Shown: positions 43,780-55,900, counted from the stretch's first letter. The stretch is DNA of 64,000 bases from Heliocidaris erythrogramma (GCA_025617745.1 CM046862.1:54179597-54243596); one strand, 5' to 3'. Numbers and translations: made by a program. The notes: generated by a model from the letters alone, not told the origin.

Positions 43780-46700
43780 AGAGCAGAAATTGTTAGCGGC
43801 AAACTGATACCAGTATATAGTAGCTAGTACAGGTTGCTAGCGAGTATACTCGCTATCTGATCTCCCAATATTATAAGTGTTCGAGCGTTGCTAGCGGTTA
43901 TACTCGCTATCTCCTCTACTCATATTATAAGTGTTCGATCGAGCGTTGTTAGCGGTTATACTTGCTATCTCCTCTACTCATATTATAAGTGTTCGATCTT
44001 TGTTAGCTGTTATACTCGCAATCTCCTCTACCGATATCATAAGTGTTCGACCTTTGCTAGCGGTTATACTCGCTATCTGCTCTACCCATATTCATAGTAT
44101 TCGACCTTTGCTAGCGGTTATACTCGCTATCTGCTCTACCCATATTCATAGTATTCGACCTTTGCTAGCGGTTATACTCGCTATCTCCTCTATCCATTTA
44201 ATTAGTGTTCGAGCTTTGCTAGCGGTTATACTCGCTTAGTGTTCGAGCTTTGCTAGCGGTTATACTCGCTATCTGCTCTACCAATATTCACAGTATTCGA
44301 CCTTTGCTAGCGGTTATACTCGCTATCTCCTCTACCCATATCATAAGTGTTCGAGCGTTCCTAGCGGTTACACTCGCTATCTCCTCTATCCATATAAATG
44401 TTTGAGCTTTGCTAGCGGTTATACTCGCTATCTCCTCTACCCATTAAATTAGTGTTCGAGCTTTGCTAGCGGTTATACTCGCTATCTCCTCTATACATAT
44501 TAATGTTCGAGCCTTGCTAGCGGTTATACTCGCTATCTCCTCTACCCATTTAATTAGTGTTCGAGCTTTGCTAACGGTTATACTCGCTATCTCCTCTACC
44601 CATTTAATTAGTGTTCGAGCTTCGCTAGTGGTTATACTCGCTATCTGCTCTACCCATATTCATAGTATTCGACCTTTGCTAGCGGTTATACTCGCTATCT
44701 CCTCTACCCATATTCATAGTATTCGACCTTTGCTAGCGGTTATACTCGCTATCTCCTCTACCCATATTCATAGTATTCGACCTTTGCTAGCGGTTATACT
44801 CGCTATCTCCTCTATCCATTAAATTAGTGTTCGAGCTTTGCTAGCGGTTATACTCGCTTAGTGTTCGAGCTTTGCTAGCGGTTATACTCGCTATCTGCTC
44901 TACCAATATTCACAGTATTCGACCTTTGCTAGCGGTTATACTCGCTATCTCCTCTATCCATATTAATTTTCGAGCTTTGCTAGCGGTTATACTCGCTATC
45001 TCCTCTAGCCATTTAATTAGTGTTCGAGCTTTGCTAGCGGTTATACTCGCTATCTGCGCTACCCATATTCATAGTATTCGACCTTTGCTAGCGGTTATAC
45101 TCGCTATCTCCTCTATCCATTTAATTAGTGTTCGAGCTTTGCTAGCGGTTACACTCGCTATCTGCTCTACCCATATTCATAGTATTCGACCTTTGCTAGC
45201 GGTTATACTCGCTATCTCCTCTATCCATTTAATTAGTGTTCGAGCTTTGCTAGCGGTTATACTCGCTATCTGCTTTACCAATATTCATAGTATTCGAGCT
45301 TTGCTAGCGGTTATACTCGCTATCTCCTCTACCGATATCATAAGTGTTTGAGCGTTGTTAGCGGTTATACTCGCTATCTCCTCTACTCATATTATAAGTG
45401 TTTGATCTTTGTTAGCTGTTATACTCGCTATCTGCTCTACCCATATTCATAGTATTCGACCTTTGCTAGCGGTTATACTCGCTATCTGCTCTACCCATAT
45501 TCATAGTATTGGACTTTGCTAGCGGTTGTACTTGCTTTCTCCTCTACCATATTCATAGTAATCGACCTATGCTAGCGGTTATACTCGCTATCTCTTCTAC
45601 CCATATTAATGTTCGAGCTTTGCTAGCGGTTATACTTGCTATCTCCTGTACCATATTCATAGTAATCGACCTATGCTAGCGGTTATACTCGCTATCTGCT
45701 CTACCCATATTCATAGTATTCGACCTTTGCTAGCGGTTATACTCGCTATCTCCTCTATCCATTTAATTAGTGTTCGAGCTTTGCTAGCGGTTATACTCGC
45801 TATCTGCTTTACCAATATTCATAGTATTCGAGCTTTGCTAGCGGTTATACTCGCTATCTCCACTGACCATACTATAAGTATCCGAGTTTTGTTAGCGGTT
45901 ATACTCGCTATCTCTTCTACCATTTAAATAGTGTTCAAGCTTTGCTAGCGGTTATACTCGCTATCTGCTCTACCCATATTCATAGTATTCGACCTTTGCT
46001 AGCGGTTGTACTCGCTATCTGCTCTACCCATATTCATAGTATTGGACCTTTGCTAGCGTTTGTACTCGCTTTCTCCTCTACCATATTCATAGTAATCGAC
46101 CTATGCTAGCGGTTATACTCGCTATCTCCTCTACCCATATTAATGTTCGAGCTTTGCTAGCGGTTATACTTGCTATCTCCTCTACCCATTTAATTAGTGT
46201 TCAAGCTTTGCTAGCGGTTATAATCGCTATCTGCTCTACCCATATTCATAGTATTCGACATTTGCTAGCGGTTGTACTCGCTATCTGCTCTACCCATATT
46301 CATAGTATTCTACATTTGCTAGCCGTTATACTCGCTATCTGCTCTACCCATATTCATAGTATTCGACCTTTGCTAGCGGTTATACTCGCTATCTGCTCTA
46401 CCCATATTCATAGTATTCGACTTTTGCTAGCGGTTATACTCGCTATCTCCTCTATCCATTTAATTAGTGTTCGAGCTTTGCTAGCGGTTATACTCGCTAT
46501 CTGCTCTACCAATATTCATAGTATTCAAGCTTTGCTAGCGGTTATACTCGCTATCTCCTCTGACCATACTATAAGTATCCGAGTTTGCTAGCGGTTATAC
46601 TCGCTATCTCTTCTACCATTTAATTAGTGTTCAAGCTTTGCTAGCGGTTATACTCGCTATCTGCTCTACCCATATTCATAGTACTCGACCTTTGATCTCT

Positions 46701-47935
46701 TCTAACCATATTATTAATGTTCGAGATTTGTTAGCGGTTATACCCGCTATCTGCTCTCCCCATAATTATTCTTAGTATTCGACCTTTGCTAACGGTTATA
46801 CTCGCTATCTGCTCTCCCCATATTATTAATGTTCGAGCTTCGATAGCGGTTATACTCGCTATCTGCTCTCCCCACTATTAATGTTCGAGCTTTGCTAGCG
46901 GTTATACTTGCTATCTCCTCCACCCATATCATAAGTGTTCGAGCGTTGCTAGTGGTTATACTCGCTATCTCCTCTATCCATATTAATGTTTGAGCTTTGC
47001 TAGTGGTTATACTCGCTATCTCCTCTACCCATTTAACTAGTGTTGGAGCTTTGATAGCAGTTATACTCGCTATCTGCTCTACCCATATTCACAGTATTCG
47101 ACCTTTGCTAGCAGTTATACTCGCTATCTCTTCTAACCATATTTATAGTATTCGAGCTTTGCTAACGAGTATACTCGCTATCAATGCAGGCACTACTAGT
47201 AGTAGGGGAAAGGCAGCTAGCAAGTATAATCGCTATCAACGCACCACTATTAGTAGGGGAAGGGCAGCTAGCGGGTATATTGATATCCACGCATCCAGTA
47301 CTAGTAAGGGAAGGGCAGCTACCCGCTATCTGCTCTCCCCATAATTATTCTTAGTATTCGACCTTTGCTAACGGTTATACTCGCTATCTGCTCTCCCCAT
47401 ATTATTAATGTTCGAGCTTCGATAGCGGTTATACTCGCTATCTGCTCTCCCCACTATTAATATTCGAGCTTTGTTAGTGGTTATACGCGCTATCTGCTCT
47501 ACCCATAATTATTATTAGTATTCGACCTTTGCTAGCAGTTATACTCGCTATCTGCTCTCCCCATATTATTAATGTTCGAGCTTTGCTAGCGGTTATACTC
47601 GCTAATTGCTCTCCCCACTATTACTGTTCGAGCTTTGCTAGCGGTTATACTCGCTATCTCCTCTACCCATATCATAAGTGTTCGAGCGTTGCTAGCGGTT
47701 ATACTCGCTATCTCCTCTAACCATATTTATAGTATTTGAGCTTTGCTAACGAGTATACTCGCTATCCATGCACGCACTACTAGTAGTAGGGGAAAGGCAG
47801 CTAGCAAGTATAATCGCTATCAACGCACCACTATTAGTAGGGGAAGGGCAGCTAGCGGGTATATTGCTATCCACGCATCCAGTACTAGTAAGGGAAGGGC
47901 AGCTAGTATACAGCCTATACTCCCTCCGTATTTAT
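43780..47935 (+). repeat. 54-bp array of X, plus-oriented arm
   Basis: About 75 units of 54 bp. Typical words are GCTAGCGGTTATACTCGCTA, then TCTCCTCTACCCATTTAATT or CTGCTCTACCCATATTCATA, then GTGTTCGAGCTTT. A 580-bp block is itself duplicated (46,742-47,320 and 47,321-47,905) and includes a variant with ACTACTAGTAGTAGGGGAAA. Since 54 is 18 codons, ORFs of up to 162 codons encode 18-residue repeats like LLAVILAISSTHLISVRA. This is probably fortuitous. Confidence 0.93.
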
Positions 47936-47939
47936 AGCT

Positions 47940-50032
47940 ATACTGGTAGCGAATAGCGAGTATAACGGCAATCCTCCGTACTATATACATGTAGCGGATA
48001 GCGAGTATAACCGCTATCCTCCCTCCTTCATAATTGTAGGCTACGGTAGCGAATAGCGAGTATAACCGCTATTTTCTCCCTCCTATAATTATATATACTG
48101 GTAGTGAATAGCGAGTAAAACCGCTATCCTCTGTCACACACTTATATACTGGTAGCAATAACGAGTAAAACCGCTATCCTCCGTCACACACTTATACACT
48201 GGTAGCGAATAGCGAGTATAACCGCTATCGTCCTTCCTACATAACTGGTACCGAATAGCGTGTATCACCGCTATGCAGCGAATTATCGAGTATAACCGCT
48301 ACCCTCCCTCCTACATAATTATAGACTGAGTAGCGAATAGCATGTATAACCGCTATACTCCCTCCTATATATTATAGAAGCGAATAGCGAGTATAACCGC
48401 TATCCTCCTTCACACACATATTGGTAGCGAATAGCGAGTATAACCGCTATATATACTCCCTCTTATATACTAGTAGCGAATAGCGAGTATAACCGCTATC
48501 GCCCTTCGTACATAGTTTTATATACTGGTAGTGAATAGCGAGTAAAACCGCTATCCTCCGTCACACACTTATATACTGGTAGCGAATAGCGAGTATAACC
48601 GCTATCCTCCGCCATGGTAGCGAATAACGAGTATAACCACTATCGTCCTTCCTACATAACTGGTACCGCATAGCGGGTATAACCGCTATCCTCCGTCACA
48701 AACATACTGGTAGCGAATAGCGAGTATAACCGCTATCCTCCGTCACACACTATATACTGGTATAGCGAGTAGCGAGTAAAACCGTCACACACTTATATAC
48801 TGGTAGCGAATAGCGAGTAAAACCGCTATCCTCCGTCACACACTTATATACTGGTATAGCGAGTAGCGAGTAAAACCGTCACACACTTATATACTGGTAG
48901 CGAATAGCGAGTAAAACCGCTATCCTCCGTCACACACTTATATACTGGTAGCGAATAGCGAGTATAACCGCTATCGTCCTTCCTACAAAACTGGTACCGA
49001 ATAGCGTGTATCACCGCTGTGCAGCGAATAGCGAGTATAACCGCTACCCTCCCTCCTACATAATTATAGACTCGTAGCGAATAGCGAGTATAACTGCTAT
49101 ACTCCCTCCTATATATTATAGAAGGGAATAGAGAGTATAACCGCTATCGTCCTTCGTACATAATTCTATATACTGGTAGCGAATAGCGAGTAAACCCGCT
49201 ATCCTTCGTCACATACTTATATACTGGTAGCGAATAGCGAGTATAATCGCTATCGTCCTTCCTGCATAACTGGTACCGAATAGCGAGTATCACCGCTATC
49301 GTCCTTCGTTCATAATTTTATATACTTGCAGCGAATAGCGAGTATAACCGCTAGCCTCCCTCCTGCATAATTATATACTGGTAGCGAATAGCGAGTATAA
49401 CCGCTATCGTTCTTCGTACATAATTGCATATACTGGTAGCGAATAGCGAGTATAACCGCTATCGTCCTTCCTATACATAACTGGTACCGAATAGCTAGTA
49501 TAACCGCTATCCATCCTCCTATATAATTATAATGGTAGCGAATAGCGAGTATAACCGCTATCATCCCTCCTATATAATTGTATAATGGTAGCGAATAGCG
49601 AATATAACCGCTATCTTCCCTCCTACATAATTATATACTGGTAGCAAATAGCGAGTATAACCGCTATCATCCCTCCTACACAATTATATACTGGTAGCGA
49701 ATAGCGAGTATAACCGCTATACTCCCTCCTACACAGTTATAATACTGGTAGCGAATAGCGAGTATAACCGCTATACTCCCTCCTATACAGTTATAATACT
49801 GGTAGCGAATAGCGAATATAACCGCTATCTTCCCTCCTTCATAATTATATACTGGTAGCGAATAGCGAGTATAACCGCTATCATCCCTCCTACATAATTA
49901 TATACTGGTAGCGAATAGCGAGTATAACCACTATCATCCTCCTACATAATTATATACTGGTAGCGAATAGCGAGTATAAATCCTCCGTCACACACATAAT
50001 ACTGGTAGCGAATAGCCGCTACAATTTTTTGC
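47940..50032 (-). repeat. About 50-55-bp array of X, inverted arm
   Basis: About 40 units with GGTAGCGAATAGCGAGTATA, ACCGCTATCCTCCGTCACAC and ATTATATACT. The core TAGCGAGTATAACCGCTA is the reverse complement of the core of the other arm, while the spacer sequences differ. Only the 18-20-bp core is therefore conserved between arms. Confidence 0.93.
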
Positions 50033-50089
50033 TCTTATATATGAGAGCAGAAATTCGCTAAATTCGCTAAAGACTACATATGCGAATAT

Positions 50090-53000
50090 GTCTCTGGTTC
50101 AAGTTGACAAAAGGAGCATAGGTTATCAGCTACAAAACCCATTTTCATGAGCTGTTCTTTGCTATATACGACCCCGTGTACTAACATAAACTGAAATTTT
50201 CTGCATTTCCAAATCAGTGTTGAACTTCTCGGTCAGACAAATAGTTCCCTCAATTCCTTATCCGTAAAATCAAAGTTGTTGTGATCATTCCTTATCTGTA
50301 GACTATAAGTGTCTTGCAACTCTTTGACAAAATGTTAATAAATGCTCCTAGATTTTATGCATTGAAAATTAGATTTCTGCTCAAAAACATTCAAGACTAT
50401 ATTAAAATCAACTTGCTTAAATCTGTCTATGGCTTCAGTATTCTTCCAATTCATTGGTATAGCACTAATTATATCGTTTATCTTAAGCAAACCGTTTCTG
50501 TTAATACTAAGACTTTGAAAGTATGCAACCGGCTTAATATGTCCATTATCGTAAATATCTTTTAGCTGGCATGCCAATATCATATAAATGACTATAAAAA
50601 ACCCTTTTATTTCCTATATGTATATTGCTATTATTAAATATTATTGGATTTATAACATCACTTTCAAAATTCCTGCATTTTTCCATATCCTCCCAAGCTT
50701 TCATAATTTCCAAATAAAATGGTGGAGCAACCAATCTCAATTGGACGACTCAAAATCACATCTAAAAACAAATTTTCCACCAACTGATCTAAAGCAGTAA
50801 TCAAAATACAATTTCCACCCTGCATTCTTTTCTCCACATAATAAGCGCTTTAACCACATAATACGTTGTGTCTTGACAAACAGCTTGAAATTTGTCATTT
50901 TTAAGCCACGATTTGCATAATCCCTGATACATTTTTTTTTTTTATTCGGTCTTTTCCACTCTAAAGAAATTCAAAAGTAATATTTTCTACTTTAGAAAAT
51001 ATCCACTGAGGAACTACTATATGTGACGAAACATAATAAAGTTTTGATAATGCATATGTTTTGATCAGATGTATTTTCCCCATAAGTGTTAAATCCCGTT
51101 CTTTCCACCACCCTAAAAGCCTTTTAATTTTACTTAATATCTCTTTATAATTCAAATCCTCTTTTTTCCAACATTCATGAAAAAAATGAACACCCAGAAT
51201 TTTAAATTCCTGAACAAGTTTGCCAAACAAGGGCCAGGCTATATACGGTCTATCACAATTCTTACCCATCCAAAAAAATTAGTCTTTCCTTTGTTAACTT
51301 TGAGACCACTAATTTTCTCGAATTCTTCAAAAATAATCTGTAACCTATCAATCATCTGCATACAGTATTTGTCTAATCTCATTTTCCCCAAATTGAATTC
51401 CTTTAATGTTATTGTCTTTCCTTATTGCCAGCGCCAATGTTTCTATGGCCAACAGAAACAGATAGGGAAATGATGGATTACCCTGTCTGACCCCCGTTTG
51501 ATATCAAAGTACCCAGTCGAACGTCCACCGTTCATTACACAACTGCTTATATCCGTATATAACACCTTAACCCTAAAAGGGCGGGGGGGGGGGGTGGAAT
51601 CCACCCTAGACGTTTCTCGCGATATGTTTGCAACGCGCAAAACAGTCGCCGCGGCGTTTCATTACTTTTTTCTTTCAAATCTCACGCATCTTTTGAGACC
51701 AAATTCGCGATGTCCGGGCATGCGGTTCCAAAGTTACGCAACATTTCGTACTTGTATAATTTCATTACAAAATGTGTTTTCAGCCAAAATTTAGAAATCT
51801 ATGAATATTTTTACATTTGCTGATTGAAATTAATTTATTTTAGGCTGTTTATGTTCGCGAAAGTGTCCCCGACAAATTTCATCCAAAAAACAATAAAAAA
51901 CAAAAGGTAAACAAATCCAAAGAAATACATCAGAAATTTTAAACACAATAAAATACATAAAATAAAAAAAAATCAATTTTGATATTTTTTCAAGTATATT
52001 TGCTAAGAATACTGGAAAGCGTGTCCAGCCCGAAATTTAGCATATTTTGAGCTTTATTTAATGATTTAAAGCAAAATTTTGATTTCATGAATAAATTTGC
52101 ATAATTAATTAATGTGAACATTTTTCGGAGCATTTAACTATACAGTTTTGTAGATAACGTTGTGGACGACGTGCGTGCCGATTTTCGGCGCAATCGCGTG
52201 GTCGACGGTCGAGATATCGGGGGGGGGGGGGGGGGGGGGGGGGTCATAACCAAAATATCCCGGCCTTTTTAGGGTTAAAAGAATCGCCAAACCCAAACAA
52301 ATCCAGAACTTTGGACAGAAAAGCGTGAGCCACAGAATCAAATGCCTTTCCAAAATCCACTTTGACCGAAAAACCATTTGTTTGATTTAAAGAATGAAAT
52401 AGCATATCATCTATTAACCTTACAGCTTCTCCAATATTTCTATCTTCTATATAACCTATTTGATCATAATGAATTATTTCACATACCTTTTTTATTCTTT
52501 TTGCTATTAGATAAAATCGTGTAATCCACATTCAACAGTGTAATCGGTCTATAGTTTTGAACGTACATTTATATGTAATATCATGTACCAATTGTTCTTT
52601 CATTCAATTATTTTATCATTGAACAAATTTACAAACACTCGATCTGCACATAAACTGTTATTAAATTTCCAGTACGATTTACCAAAGCAGTAATTGTCCG
52701 CCAAATGCTCAAGCTGTAACAGAATACCTGAGTGATCAGGGGTAATCGACATTAAAATATCACATTTGCTTACAAGTTTGAATAAATTAGATGAGCCGAA
52801 CCAATAATCGAGACGACTTTGAATAATCGGCCACTTTCGCCTAAATGTAAATTGCTTGTTGTTTGCATTTCTCTTTCGCCATATATCTTTTAAACTGTAT
52901 CTACTGAGAAAATCTTCAAAATTCTCATTATATTTATTTTTTGTGACATTTCTTGGTCCCATGTAGTCCAAACTTCCATTCATTATTGTGTTAAAATCTC

Positions 53001-53411
53001 CACCCAGAAAAAATAATTGAGACGGCTCAAACTGTTAAGAAATACAAGTGTTTAACTTTTCCAAAAATTCAAGTTGCATTTTCTCTCTGTCCCTTGTGGG
53101 AAAATAACAATTACCTATCAACAATTTGACCCCTCGTGATTCTCCTTTAAGTATATCGTCTTTCATTATCCACAGTAACATTATCAATTTTTAACTAATA
53201 AAAACAAAACACCTCTACTATGGTTGATCCATGGGCCCACCCCATTCTAATTTCCACCTTTCCTCTACATCAACTATACTGTAAGTTTCTTGTAGGAGAA
53301 CGATATCACTTCCTTTACTTTTACACCATTCAAAAACATTTTTCCTTTTAGCTCTATCTCTTATCCCGCGAACGTTTAAAGAAAGTAACGTAAGTTGTGA
53401 CGATCTATCCA
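50090..53411 (-). pseudogene. Tx1/L1-type ORF2: endonuclease, RT and C-terminal region (main part)
   Basis: In order on the minus strand: MDRSSQLTLLSLNVRGIRD and IVLLQETY (endonuclease start); FFLGGDFNTIMNGSLD near 53,000; RLDYWFGSSNLFKLVSK and TPDHSGILLQL; SYWKFNNSLCADRVF. The RT has GYIEDRNIGEAVRLIDD and VDFGKAFDSVAHAFL (catalytic Asp intact) before element G1. After G1 come LYTDISSCVMNGGRS and DIKRG with a frameshift, then YADD at 51,351-51,362 followed by a stop. Further: SGLKVNKGKTNFFGW, KILGVHFF, WWKERDLTLMGKIHLIKTYALSKL. The C-terminal domain continues to 50,090 with many stops. Confidence 0.82.
51571..52274. mobile_element. G1: 704-bp piggyBac-type MITE
   Basis: Ends CCCTAAAAGGGCGGGGG and the reverse complement of CCGGCCTTTTTAGGG, flanked by TTAA (51,567-51,570 and 52,275-52,278). 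CCCTA termini with TTAA targets are piggyBac-like. Poly-G tracts of 12 and 25 bases lie just inside each end. The interior is AT-rich without a transposase. Removing G1 and one TTAA leaves the RT frame of H continuous. A second copy, G2, lies at 59.3 kb in the opposite orientation. Confidence 0.88.
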
Positions 53412-53412
53412 T

Positions 53413-53658
53413 TTAGCACAGTGTCATTCGCAACAATGCAACTCCAAAATGACAAAGTATTTACAATAGAAATCAGCGTATTATAGATCCCTTCTCCCAT
53501 ACATCCTAAAGCTCTCAAAGGGTAAGCAATATGCAAGTGAACAGATGCAGGGAACCGTCAACACAACATTCAGACTACACTACTCACACAGACCAAACAC
53601 ACCCCAACATTCACTTACCTTACCCCTCCCTTCCAAAACTTCAAGGAGCCTATTCTAC
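53413..53658. other. Probable upstream flank of relic H, no gene
   Basis: No ORF1 or other coding frame is recognisable upstream of the H endonuclease. The stretch ends at the ACCT flanking candidate element Y. Confidence 0.5.
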
Positions 53659-53677
53659 ACCTACACACTTAGAATTA

Positions 53678-53815
53678 AAGGTGCACAAATGGTGCAAACA
53701 TTCGAAAAAAGGTGCAATGTGCAGCAAACTTCGTAAAAGGTGCAATATTGTACCATTTTGAGTAATTTCAATGATAAATCGGAAGAGGGTGCAAACTTGT
53801 ACCTTCTGTTAGTCT
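53678..53815. repeat. Short left GGTGCAA array of Y
   Basis: Six loose units: AAAGGTGCACAAATGGTGCA, AAAAAAGGTGCAATGTGCAG, AAAAGGTGCAATATTGTACC and GAGGGTGCAAACTTGTACC. Each is semi-palindromic around the AT-rich centre. Confidence 0.75.
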
Positions 53816-54459
53816 CAAAAGTATGCTGCGCTATAACGTGTAGTCTTTTGTTTGGTGTCCTGTTTTAGTAATTATTCAAGTTTGTCATTAAATTTAATAT
53901 TTCATCGGTTATATTATGACATACTTTTGTAGTAACATGTTCATCTGCAAACTATTTAGTCTCATAAATGAAAAAAAAAAAATAAAAAAATAAAAAATAT
54001 TACGTACATACGTAATAATTACTACGTACGTACGTCAGTTTGGCCCTTCCAGGTCTTCGTAGGAGATCGACGAACCCATCGCGCCGGTACTACTACGAGC
54101 GCTGAGGGCTCCCTTCATCATAATCGTGAAAAATACAAACTGGATGCTGACGGGACAGTCTCGATAGCAGTACTGTTATCGACAAAAAGGACCCAAAATT
54201 TCAGGAAACCCTCTTCAAAGGTCACAAAACAACCTGTAAGTTTTAATCATCTATTATTCAATATAATTCTTTGGATGTAAGTAAACTGCAATATATGATA
54301 TTCAATTAAATATAGCCAAAAATGCACAGTGATGCAGTTTAGGTATGGGATGTGTGTTGGCTGCGTTACTACACAGTCGGCAATGGCGTGTACTATGAGT
54401 GATCCCCGCTACATTCCTATACATGTACTTCGTGTGTAGAATCTAGGCAGTCATACGGC
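53816..54459. other. Intergenic stretch inside Y, no supported gene
   Basis: An A-rich tract lies at 53,968-54,000, followed by a palindromic ACGTACGTACGT-rich segment at 54,000-54,035. No coding frame is supported. Confidence 0.5.
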
Positions 54460-55900
54460 TCAACTTTTTCAAACACCACTGCACAAAAGTCGCAAACATT
54501 CACTCAAAATCGGGATTTAATTTACAAAAACCGACCCCAATATATCCAAGAAATACAATAAATTCAACTCACCGATGTTGGAAAAGATGATCCAAAAATG
54601 AAATCCGTAATTTACTGTCGATTCTCGCGATACGAGCTATCGGAGTCATTGTGTACATTTCCTGGTCGCTGCGGGCGCTGACATCTCCCCAAAAGAATTT
54701 TTTCGTTAAAAATTTGGTCCCTATCCCGTACACGGAAAAGTCCCGATTTTCTGTGTGCGCGATCGTAGAGAACGATTTGCGCTTGCGATCCAGAGTTTCT
54801 TCATGGACAAAAATTTTATTGGCCGATTTTAGTCTAAGACATCGTCGGTATGTAAACAACACGCGGGCATGATTTTGACTTTGGATTTTGCTGGAAATAT
54901 GGAAAGTTCTTCCTAACGGCCATTTGATGTAGGCATGGTTGGAGTGAGATTTTTAAGGGCTGAATTTGAAAGCAAGGTATTTAAAATATTTATCTTATTT
55001 TCCCCCCATACCTTTAGTACATGTGATAGAAAATACCAACTCTTTTACAATAATGTAGCTATGAGTGGCAAGCACCAGGTCCTAGCGCAAAGTCTAAACA
55101 TGTTGTTAAAGAAGATGGCCTCTCCTGTAAAGAAGGCTTTGAGGTAATCACTTGAGGTACATTGTTTTTTGTCCATCCCATCCACACCAAGTTATTTGGT
55201 GTGGATGGGATGGACAAAAAACAATGTAAGTAATCGTGGTCGTTGACCCAGTAAGAACGAACAATGCCAAAATAGTTTACTGCTGCATTTTCTAACGCAA
55301 GCTGGATGGGGGGGGGGGGGGGGGGGGGGGGAAATAAGATAAATATACTTCCTTTCAAATTCAGCTCTTAAAATGTAATTCTTACCTCGAATGGCCGTTA
55401 GGTCTTAGGAAGAATTTCTGATAATTTGCAGCAAAATCCAAAGTCAAAATCATAGTCAAAATCATAGTCAAAATCATGGCCCAAACTGAAGAAATCCCTG
55501 ATTTTTTTTTTCCGCCATCACATGATGTTGTTTTCATTCTGCCGATGTTTTAGACTAAACTTAGCCAATAAAATTTTGTTCACAAAGAAACTCCATATCA
55601 CACCGATATCGATCTCTACAATTGCGCACACAGAAAACCGGGACTTTTACGTATGTGCGACAGGACCAAATTTTTGCCAACTTAATGTTTTGGGGGAGAT
55701 GTCGGCGCTCGCGGTGACCAAGAAATACAATGACTTCGATACCCGTAAATTTGATTTTTTAATAAATCTTTTCCAACATCAGTGAGCTGAATTTATTGTA
55801 TTTCATGGATATGTTACTTAGTGTTGATATTTGTAAATTAAATGCTGATTTTGAGTGAATTTTGGTGAATTTTTGTGCAGTGGCGTTTGAAAGTGTTGTG
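54460..55900. mobile_element. Element M: 1.44-kb foldback with about 500-bp arms and central hairpin
   Basis: The left arm (54,460 to about 55,010) and right arm (about 55,330-55,900) are diverged reverse complements. They start at CTTTTTCAAACACCACTGCA and share TTTTCTGTGTGCGCGATCGT-like, AAAATTTTATTGGCC and GCTGAATTTGAAAG segments. In both arms the outward strand encodes a similar frame (ANKI, STIAHTENRDF) ending LFQH before GTGAGT or GTGAGC. A run of 6 C in the left arm corresponds to 24 G in the right arm. No transposase is seen. Confidence 0.75.
55159..55227. repeat. Perfect 32-bp-arm hairpin at the centre of M
   Basis: ACATTGTTTTTTGTCCATCC and the following CATCCACACCAA are exactly mirrored after a 5-base loop (GTTAT, 55,191-55,195). 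All 32 positions pair. It lies almost exactly at the midpoint of element M. Confidence 0.95.

Larger units (their letters stand above)
43731..50079. mobile_element. Element X: 6.35-kb pure-array foldback transposon (TU-like)
   Basis: Both edges contain a TCTCATATATAAGAGC-type segment (43,770s and, inverted, 50,033-50,048) and AATTCGCTAA words. Everything between is tandem repeat: about 4.2 kb in one orientation, then about 2.1 kb in the opposite orientation. It is flanked by exact ATGCGAAT. There is no room for a protein. Long inverted ends built of tandem repeats with 8-bp duplications are the described architecture of sea-urchin TU elements. Here the two arms meet with almost no middle domain. 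Confidence 0.85.
43611..53412 (-). mobile_element. Relic H: Tx1/L1-type non-LTR retrotransposon, split by X and G1
   Basis: Minus-strand ORF2 pieces run from an endonuclease start (53,411) to a C-terminal zinc-binding region (43,611-43,722). Excluding elements X and G1, only about 2.7 kb remain, shorter than a full ORF2, so deletions as well as frameshifts occurred. The endonuclease and RT style (NVRGIRDRAKR at the start, LYTDISS, SGLKVNKGKTN) places it with Tx1/L1-group elements. Confidence 0.8.

Noticed and set aside
43780-50032. CRISPR-like appearance of regularly spaced repeats
   Set aside because: This is a eukaryotic genome, the spacers are themselves repeated, and the units are bounded by a transposon target duplication.
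51567-52278. TTAACCCTAA/TTAGGGTTAA as interstitial telomere repeats
   Set aside because: There is only one unit at each end, explained by piggyBac-type CCCTA termini plus the TTAA target.
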